Below, in pieces: positions 17,053-21,971 of a stretch of DNA of 21,971 nt. The translations under genes and the position numbers were made by a program. Every line of letters starts with the position of its first letter. The stretch's first letter is position 1. A model generated the notes under the pieces. The model made no database searches and was not told the origin of the DNA. It saw only the letters and a program-made list of their open reading frames with translations. Location: assembly GCF_039929605.1 (NCBI RefSeq), contig NZ_JBDSQX010000096.1:1-21971 (forward strand), in the 5' to 3' direction. This DNA is from Pelomonas sp039929605. Lineage in GTDB: Bacteria; Pseudomonadota; Gammaproteobacteria; Burkholderiales; Burkholderiaceae_C.

Positions 17053-18947
17053 GCACAGAACACCCGAACCAGCTCGCGCTGTTGAAGCAACGCCGCTTCG
17101 CGCCGTTCTTCTGGACGCAGTTCCTCGGCGCCGCGAACGACAACGTCTTCAAGTTCGCGTTCACGCTGATGATCACCTACCAGCTGCAGCTGGACTGGCT
17201 GCCGCCCAGCCACGCGGGCCTGGTCATCGGCGCGCTGTTTATCCTGCCCTATGTGCTGTTCTCGGCTACCAGCGGCCAGCTCGCCGACAAGCACGACAAG
17301 GCGCGGCTGATGCAGCTGGTGAAGAGCCTGGAGATCGCCATCATGGCCCTCGCCGCCTGGGGCTTCTACGCGGCCAACGTGCCGGCGCTGCTCGGCTGCG
17401 TCTTCCTGATGGGCCTGCACTCCACGCTGTTCGGCCCGGTGAAATACGCCTACATGCCGCAGCACCTGAACGACCGCGAGCTGACCGGCGGCAACGGCAT
17501 GGTGGAGATGGGCACCTTCGTCGCCATCCTGCTGGGTCAATTGGCGGGCGGCATCCTCGTCGACACGCCCGTCGTCGGCCCGCAGCACGTCGCCTGGGCC
17601 TGCCTGGCGCTGGCCGTCGCCGGCCGCGTGACCGCCCAGTCCATCCCCGCCAGCCCGTCGACCGACCCTAACCTCGTCATCAACTGGAACCCCTTCACCG
17701 AGACCTGGCGCAACCTGAAGATCGCGCACCAAGGCCTGGCCGTGTTCCGCTCGCTGCTGGGCATTTCGTGGATGTGGTTCTTCGGCGCCGTCTTCCTCTC
17801 CAACTTCCCGGCCTTCGCCAAGGAAGTGCTGCACGGCAGCCCGCAGGTCGCCTCTCTCTTGCTGGCCGTGTTCTCCATCGGCATCGGCATCGGCTCGCTG
17901 CTGTGCGAGGTGCTGTCCAAGCGCCACGTCGAGATCGGTCTCGTGCCGCTCGGCGCCATCGGCATGAGCATCTTTGCCATCGACCTCTACTTCGCCGCCA
18001 GCGGCCTGCCCGCCAGCGAGCCCTACACGGTGAGCGCCTTCCTCAGCGTGGCGGCGCACTGGCGCGTGCTGGCCGACTTGGGCGCGCTGGCCCTGTTCGC
18101 CGGCCTGTACAGCGTGCCCATGTACGCGCTGATCCAGCTGCGGGCGCAGCCCACGCACCGGGCGCGGATCATTGCGGCCAACAACATCCTGAACGCCGTG
18201 TTCATGATTGCGAGTTCCGTCATCGCCGGCGCCCTGCTGAGCTACGGCCTGACGATCCCGCAGATCTTCCTGGCCGTGGGCATCGCCAACGCGATCGTGG
18301 CCTTCTACATCTTCCTCATCGTGCCGGAGTACCTGCTGCGCTTCGTCGCCTTCGTGCTGACGCGCATCGTCTACCGATTCCGCCTCGTGCATGACGAGCG
18401 CATTCCCACCGCCGGCCCCGCCGTGCTGGTCTGCAACCACGTGTCCTTCGTCGACGCCGTGCTGCTGATGGCCGCCAGCCCCCGCCCGATCCGCTTCCTG
18501 ATGGACGCGCAGATCTTCAAGACGCCGGTGCTGGGCTGGTTGTTCAAGCTCGCCAAGGCGATTCCGATTGCGCCGGCCAAAACCGACCCTGCCACGTATG
18601 AAGCCGCCTTCGCCGCCGCCCGCGCGGTGCTGGCCGACGGCGAGATGGTCTGCATCTTTCCGGAAGGTGGCATCACGCGCGACGGCACGCTGCAGCCCTT
18701 CAAGGGCGGCGTCATGAAGCTCATCGACGGCCTGCCCGACGTGCCCGTCATCCCGATGGCGTTGGGCAATCTGTGGGGCAGCTATTTCTCGCGGGTCGAG
18801 GGCGGCAAGGCGATGAGCAAACCAATGCGGCGCGGGTTCTGGAGCGGGATCAGTCTGACGGTGGGCGAGCCGATGGCGCCGAGCGCCGTGTCACCCGATC
18901 TGCTGCGCGAGCGCGTGTCCGGGCTGATGACATCGGAGGCCGCATGA
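17049..18947 (+). CDS. LplT-like MFS transporter fused to PlsC-type acyltransferase
   Basis: This encodes 632 residues. Residues 1-430 form a 10-12 helix MFS domain resembling LplT, the inner-membrane lysophospholipid flippase (FLGAANDNVFKFAF near 26-39, GLHSTLFGPVKYAYMPQHL further on). Residues 445-632 are a PlsC-type acyltransferase with NHVSFVD at 463-469 (HxxxxD: His464, Asp469) and FPEGG at 537-541. In the related Aas system LplT imports lysophospholipid and Aas reacylates it with an acyl-ACP synthetase domain; that AMP-binding domain is absent here, so the acyl donor must come from elsewhere. The gene overlaps both neighbours by 4 nt. The product is probably an inner-membrane enzyme that imports and reacylates lysolipids. 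Confidence 0.93.
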   Translation: MSTEHPNQLALLKQRRFAPFFWTQFLGAANDNVFKFAFTLMITYQLQLDWLPPSHAGLVIGALFILPYVLFSATSGQLADKHDKARLMQLVKSLEIAIMALAAWGFYAANVPALLGCVFLMGLHSTLFGPVKYAYMPQHLNDRELTGGNGMVEMGTFVAILLGQLAGGILVDTPVVGPQHVAWACLALAVAGRVTAQSIPASPSTDPNLVINWNPFTETWRNLKIAHQGLAVFRSLLGISWMWFFGAVFLSNFPAFAKEVLHGSPQVASLLLAVFSIGIGIGSLLCEVLSKRHVEIGLVPLGAIGMSIFAIDLYFAASGLPASEPYTVSAFLSVAAHWRVLADLGALALFAGLYSVPMYALIQLRAQPTHRARIIAANNILNAVFMIASSVIAGALLSYGLTIPQIFLAVGIANAIVAFYIFLIVPEYLLRFVAFVLTRIVYRFRLVHDERIPTAGPAVLVCNHVSFVDAVLLMAASPRPIRFLMDAQIFKTPVLGWLFKLAKAIPIAPAKTDPATYEAAFAAARAVLADGEMVCIFPEGGITRDGTLQPFKGGVMKLIDGLPDVPVIPMALGNLWGSYFSRVEGGKAMSKPMRRGFWSGISLTVGEPMAPSAVSPDLLRERVSGLMTSEAA

Positions 18948-19213
18948 GCGAAAACCCCTCGCCTTTCGCCCGTGGCCTGTTGGTCGCCGTGCTGGCGGTA
19001 GGCGTGCTGGGCTTTGGCGCCATGGGTTTGTGCGGCGGCTTCTTCACTTTCAGCCTCTTGTCGGACCTGTTCCTGTCGGGCCACGGCGGCGCAATCGCAC
19101 CGCTGGCGCTGTGCCTGCCCTTTTTGATCGGCGGCATCAGCCTGGTGCTGGTTTGCCTCTCGAAGATACGGCGTCTGCTCCGCAAGCCCCAACCCGAGGG
19201 CGAAACCCCATGA
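18944..19213 (+). CDS. Small two-helix membrane protein, paralogue A
   Basis: This encodes 89 residues with two transmembrane helices (about 9-40, broken by GLCGG, and 50-70) and a basic cytosolic tail KIRRLLRK. I do not recognise the family. GGAGG at 18935-18939 sits 4 nt before ATG 18944, which overlaps the MFS-acyltransferase stop as ATGA. It aligns end to end with the next gene's product (MSE at the start, LGFG then GLCG, a Pro-Gly break, a basic end), so the two are tandem duplicates. Likely a small inner-membrane partner or chaperone of the flanking lipid enzymes; inferred from position. Confidence 0.82.
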   Translation: MSENPSPFARGLLVAVLAVGVLGFGAMGLCGGFFTFSLLSDLFLSGHGGAIAPLALCLPFLIGGISLVLVCLSKIRRLLRKPQPEGETP

Positions 19214-19470
19214 GTGAAGCCCCCGACGCCCTCGGCCGCGCCCTGATCACCGGCCTGCTGGTCATCGCCACGCTGGGTTTCGGCCTGGCCGGCCTTTGCG
19301 GCGCAGCCTTCACGGTGATGGCCTTGCCGGACATGTTCTCCGGCCGGGCCGAGAACTACGCCGGCGCCTTCCTCGTCATCTCCATCCCCAGCCTGCTGAT
19401 CGGCGGCGGCCTGACCTGGTGGTGCGTCCGCACGCTGGCCAGGCGACGGCGCGACGGCAACAGCGCTTGA
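19210..19470 (+). CDS. Small two-helix membrane protein, paralogue B
   Basis: This encodes 86 residues with the same plan as the preceding gene: MSE start, LGFGLAGLCG at about 22-31, second helix from SIPSLLIGGGL, and basic tail ARRRRDG. Identity between the two is modest but spans the whole length without gaps of note. ATG 19210 overlaps the previous stop (ATGA) and its own stop overlaps the TTG start of the Lgt-like gene. No domain is recognised. Two similar subunits encoded side by side suggest a heteromeric membrane complex. Confidence 0.8.
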   Translation: MSEAPDALGRALITGLLVIATLGFGLAGLCGAAFTVMALPDMFSGRAENYAGAFLVISIPSLLIGGGLTWWCVRTLARRRRDGNSA

Positions 19471-20195
19471 TCGCCAACCCAGCCACGGCCGCTTGGGTTC
19501 ACACCGCCTTTGCCTACGCCGGCATGGGTCTCGGCGCGGCGCTGTGGCGCGCCACGCTGCGGCGCCAATCTCGCGGCGGCGCGCTGGCGCCGGGCAACTT
19601 CGGCGTGCTGGTCGGCCTGCTGATCGGCGCGGCCATCGGCAACAAGCTCGTCTTCCTCATCGAGCGGCCTGATGTGGTGCTTGCTATGTGGCACGGTGGG
19701 GCGCTCATGTTCCCTGGCCAAAGCATCGTCGGCGGGCTGCTGGGCGGGCTCATTGGCGTGGAGATCGCCAAGCAGCTCACCGGGCAGATGCGCAGCGCCG
19801 GCGACGTGATGGTGCTGCCCATCGCGGTCGGGCTGGCCATCGGCCGCGTCGGCTGCTTCCTTGCTGGCCTGCATGACGACACCTACGGCCTACCCACCAC
19901 GCTGCCGTGGGCCGTGGACTTCGGCGATGGCGTGCCGCGCCACCCGACCCAGCTCTACGAGATCGCCGTCGTGCTGCCGCCGGGCCTCGCGCTGCACAGC
20001 GCCCGCTTCGCCACGCCCGGCCTCGCCTTCAAGCTCTTCCTCAGCGCCTATCTGCTGTGGCGCTTCGCCGTCGAGTTCCTCAAGCCCGTGCCCGTCGCCT
20101 GGCCGCTCGGCCTGTCCGGCATCCAGTGGACCTGCCTGGTCGCGCTGGCCGTCTACCTGCCCCTCACGCTGCGGGCCGCCCGCAGGACGCCATGA
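19467..20195 (+). CDS. Divergent Lgt-like (prolipoprotein diacylglyceryl transferase) membrane protein
   Basis: This encodes 242 residues, shorter than Lgt (about 260-290), all helical and membrane-bound. Lgt-like features are GQSIVGGLLGGLIG at 84-97, GRVGCFLAGL at 126-135, RHPTQLYE at 158-165 and WRFAVEF at 198-204. Lgt moves diacylglyceryl from phosphatidylglycerol to a lipoprotein cysteine. Against E. coli Lgt, the His of the HGGL motif (His103) reads Val88, Asn146 of GRxGN reads Cys130, and Arg246 reads Lys206; Arg143, Arg239 and Glu243 equivalents remain. It is therefore probably not the housekeeping enzyme. I use TTG 19467, which overlaps the previous stop as TTGA; no ATG lies nearby in frame. 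Confidence 0.8.
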   Translation: MIANPATAAWVHTAFAYAGMGLGAALWRATLRRQSRGGALAPGNFGVLVGLLIGAAIGNKLVFLIERPDVVLAMWHGGALMFPGQSIVGGLLGGLIGVEIAKQLTGQMRSAGDVMVLPIAVGLAIGRVGCFLAGLHDDTYGLPTTLPWAVDFGDGVPRHPTQLYEIAVVLPPGLALHSARFATPGLAFKLFLSAYLLWRFAVEFLKPVPVAWPLGLSGIQWTCLVALAVYLPLTLRAARRTP

Positions 20196-21652
20196 CACGC
20201 AAAGTCCGCCCCTACCTGTTCTACGACACGACGCCGTCCGTCTGCACGACCTGCCTGCGCCCGGTCGAAGCCAAGATCGTCATCAAGGACGACCACGTCT
20301 ACATGGACAAATGGTGCCCCGCCCACGGCACCGAGCGCGTGCTCGTCAGCGACGACGCCGCCTACTACCGGCAATGCCGCGAGGTCTTCGTCAAACCGCC
20401 GGAGATGCCGCAGCGCTTTGCCACGCCGATGAAGTACGGGTGCCCCTACGACTGCGGCCTGTGCCCTGACCACATGCAGCACAGCTGCCTGTCACTCATC
20501 GAAATCACCGACAACTGCAATCTGCGCTGCCCCACCTGCTACGCGGGCTCCGGGCCGGAGCGGCTGACGCATCGCTCGATGGCCGAGGTCATCGCGATGC
20601 TGGACGCCGTCGTCGCCAGCGAGGGCGAGGCCGATGTGGTTCAGATCAGCGGCGGCGAGCCCACGCTGCACCCGCAGTTCTTCGACATCCTCGACGCAGC
20701 CAAGGCCCGGCCCATCAAGCACCTGATGGTCAACACGAACGGCCTGCGCATCGCCCAGGACGCGGCCTTTGCCGAGCGGTTGGCGCGTTATGCACCGGGG
20801 CTGGAGGTCTACCTGCAGTTCGACTCGCTCAAGCGCGAGGCGCTGATGGACCTGCGCGGCGCCGACCTGCGCGGCCCGCACGACGCGGCGCTCAAGCGGC
20901 TGGACGCATTGGGCATCTCGACGACGCTGGTGATGACCGTCAAACGTGGCATCAACGACGACGAGATCGGCGACGTCATCCGCCACGGCCAGAGTTTTTC
21001 CTGCGTGCGCGGCGTGACGCTGCAGCCCATCCAGAACGCTGGCCGCGTGGAGGCCTATGACGCCGCCAAGCACCGGCTCACGGTCAGTGAACTGCGCCGC
21101 CGCATCGCGGAGCAGAGCGGCGTGTTCACGCTGGCCGACGTGCTGCCCGTGCCCTGCAACCCCGACACGCTGGCCATGGCCTATGCGCTGCGCACACCAG
21201 AAGGCCTCGCCCCGCTGACTCGCTATCTGGACGCAGCCACATTGCTGTCCGGCGACCGCAGCACCATCGTCTTCGAGGGCGATCCGGCGCTTAAGACCGC
21301 GGTCTTCAAGCTCTTCTCCACCAACCACTCGCCCGAGAGCCAGAGCAACTGTCTGTCCGAACTGCTGTGCTGCCTGCCCAAGATCGACGCGCCCCAACTC
21401 AGCTATCGAGACGTATTCCGCGTGCTCATCGTGCAGTTCATGGATGCGCAGTCGCTGGACATCCGCGCGCTGAAGAAGAGCTGCATCCACCTCGCGCGGC
21501 CCGATGGACGCATGGTGCCCTTCGAGGCCTACAACCTGTTCTACCGCGATGAGCGCCAGACAGAGCTGGCGGCCATCCGCGCGGAGATCGACGTGCAGCG
21601 CGAGCAGCGGCTGCGATTCAGCTTGAAGGCGACGCCTCTCGTCCGCGTCTGA
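20192..21652 (+). CDS. Cysteine-rich radical SAM enzyme resembling tetraether lipid synthase (Tes) group
   Basis: This encodes 486 residues with 17 cysteines. The radical SAM cluster motif is CNLRCPTC at 109-116 (Cys109, Cys113, Cys116), followed by the SAM-binding GGEPT at 154-158. Upstream lie paired cysteines CTTC (18-21) and WCPAHG (42), like a rubredoxin or zinc knuckle, and a second CxxxCxxC, CPYDCGLC at 84-91. Later cysteines at 271, 322, 387, 393, 394 and 431 could hold auxiliary iron-sulfur clusters. The order GCPYDCGLCPDH then a short gap then the SAM motif is what I recall from archaeal Tes (MJ0619), which joins lipid tails through C-C bonds. ATG 20192 overlaps the Lgt-like stop. 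The substrate is unknown; a lipid is suggested by the neighbours. Confidence 0.88.
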   Translation: MTRKVRPYLFYDTTPSVCTTCLRPVEAKIVIKDDHVYMDKWCPAHGTERVLVSDDAAYYRQCREVFVKPPEMPQRFATPMKYGCPYDCGLCPDHMQHSCLSLIEITDNCNLRCPTCYAGSGPERLTHRSMAEVIAMLDAVVASEGEADVVQISGGEPTLHPQFFDILDAAKARPIKHLMVNTNGLRIAQDAAFAERLARYAPGLEVYLQFDSLKREALMDLRGADLRGPHDAALKRLDALGISTTLVMTVKRGINDDEIGDVIRHGQSFSCVRGVTLQPIQNAGRVEAYDAAKHRLTVSELRRRIAEQSGVFTLADVLPVPCNPDTLAMAYALRTPEGLAPLTRYLDAATLLSGDRSTIVFEGDPALKTAVFKLFSTNHSPESQSNCLSELLCCLPKIDAPQLSYRDVFRVLIVQFMDAQSLDIRALKKSCIHLARPDGRMVPFEAYNLFYRDERQTELAAIRAEIDVQREQRLRFSLKATPLVRV

Positions 21653-21676
21653 GGGCAGCCCAACAAGTCCGTCAGG

Positions 21677-21922
21677 CTACGGATCCACCAGCGTTGGAAT
21701 GCCGATTTCGCTCATGTACTCAAAGATAGGGTCATAGAACGCCGGGGCACGTGTCGGGTCCTCGGGGTCACCGGGCGGAACAACGATGACCATCCCCTGC
21801 CGAGCGCGTGTCAGCAGCACTCGGTAGGCATTCTTCAGGTACAGCGTGAGCGTCCGGCGGCCCCACCTTCCGCCCCGGTCGCCATCGCGTGAACATGGCG
21901 TCCACCTGATTTTGGTGGACAC
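21677..21922 (-). pseudogene. C-terminal remnant of a DUF2075-type helicase
   Basis: The minus strand encodes 81 residues ending at TAG 21677-21679. YLKNAYRVLLTRARQGMVIV and the following PPGD..DPTR then FYDP are the final helicase motif and tail of DUF2075 (superfamily 1, P-loop) proteins, which are several hundred residues long. Only this end is present: the frame is closed by TAG just upstream of the GTG at 21920-21922, and the first 20 residues do not look like helicase. The gene has therefore lost its N-terminal part, with the break near an inverted repeat. A functional small protein is unlikely. It converges on the radical SAM gene, with 24 nt between the stops. Confidence 0.65.
21900..21920. 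repeat. Inverted repeat at the helicase truncation point (possible mobile-element scar)
   Basis: GTCCACC (21900-21906) and GGTGGAC (21914-21920) form a perfect 7-bp inverted repeat around TGATTTT. It coincides with the place where helicase homology stops. Such a repeat could be a leftover insertion-sequence end, a small non-autonomous element, or a terminator-like hairpin. I cannot identify an element, and the 51 bases beyond it show no gene I recognise. Confidence 0.35.
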
Positions 21923-21971
21923 CTATGCAACCCAATGTTCAACAAGGCGCGCGGCGAGTGCACGCGGCGGA

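Noticed and set aside
21921..21960. Possible integron attC-like sequence near the right edge
   Set aside because: It has some resemblance to AAC/GTT core sites, but no paired core boxes or long imperfect palindrome is complete within the window.

Overview
The window is about 70% G+C, densely coded, and carries a gene set typical of Burkholderiales (Betaproteobacteria), probably near Roseateles/Rubrivivax: a PEP-CTERM protein, GTP-type PEP carboxykinase, a YbdK-type ligase, and a MoxR/DUF58/DUF4129/DUF4350 membrane operon. The taxon is inferred from gene content and codon use. There are no rRNA or tRNA genes, no CRISPR array and no complete mobile element.

Layout. 1-348 is the 3' end of a YbdK-like ligase. 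It converges on a PEP-CTERM exported protein (364-930, minus). A 388-nt divergent spacer with a perfect inverted repeat separates that gene from pckG (1319-3190), which ends in a clear intrinsic terminator. A palindrome-rich spacer then leads to a large lipoprotein of unknown function (3478-5466) and a CPBP/CAAX-type membrane protease of the kind associated with PEP-CTERM systems (5551-6246).

6352-13778 is a compact membrane operon: two RDD proteins, a SpoIIM/DUF95 protein, an unrecognised membrane protein, DUF4129, DUF4350, a MoxR AAA+ ATPase and a DUF58 protein. From SpoIIM to DUF58 every gene overlaps the next. The only long gap (7590-7734) is filled with consecutive hairpins. A DUF805 protein follows (13804-14340); it carries the same N-terminal motif as the first RDD protein and a pilin-like C-terminal helix. 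A minus-strand HTH regulator (14331-15113) separates this block from the next.

15288-21652 is a second run of eight plus-strand genes with six 4-nt start/stop overlaps. It starts with three exported or envelope proteins (STM0539-like, DUF5625-like, DUF2145). These are followed by an LplT-like MFS domain fused to a PlsC acyltransferase, two tiny paralogous membrane proteins, a divergent Lgt-like protein and a cysteine-rich radical SAM enzyme resembling the tetraether-lipid-synthase (Tes) group. Four of the eight genes therefore belong to, or sit inside, a lipid-handling set: lysolipid transport and reacylation, an Lgt fold, and a radical SAM enzyme of a group known to act on lipid chains. I infer an uncharacterised lipid-remodelling pathway, the best candidate here for an undescribed system. 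The window ends with the C-terminal remnant of a DUF2075-type helicase on the minus strand, cut off next to an inverted repeat that may be a mobile-element scar.
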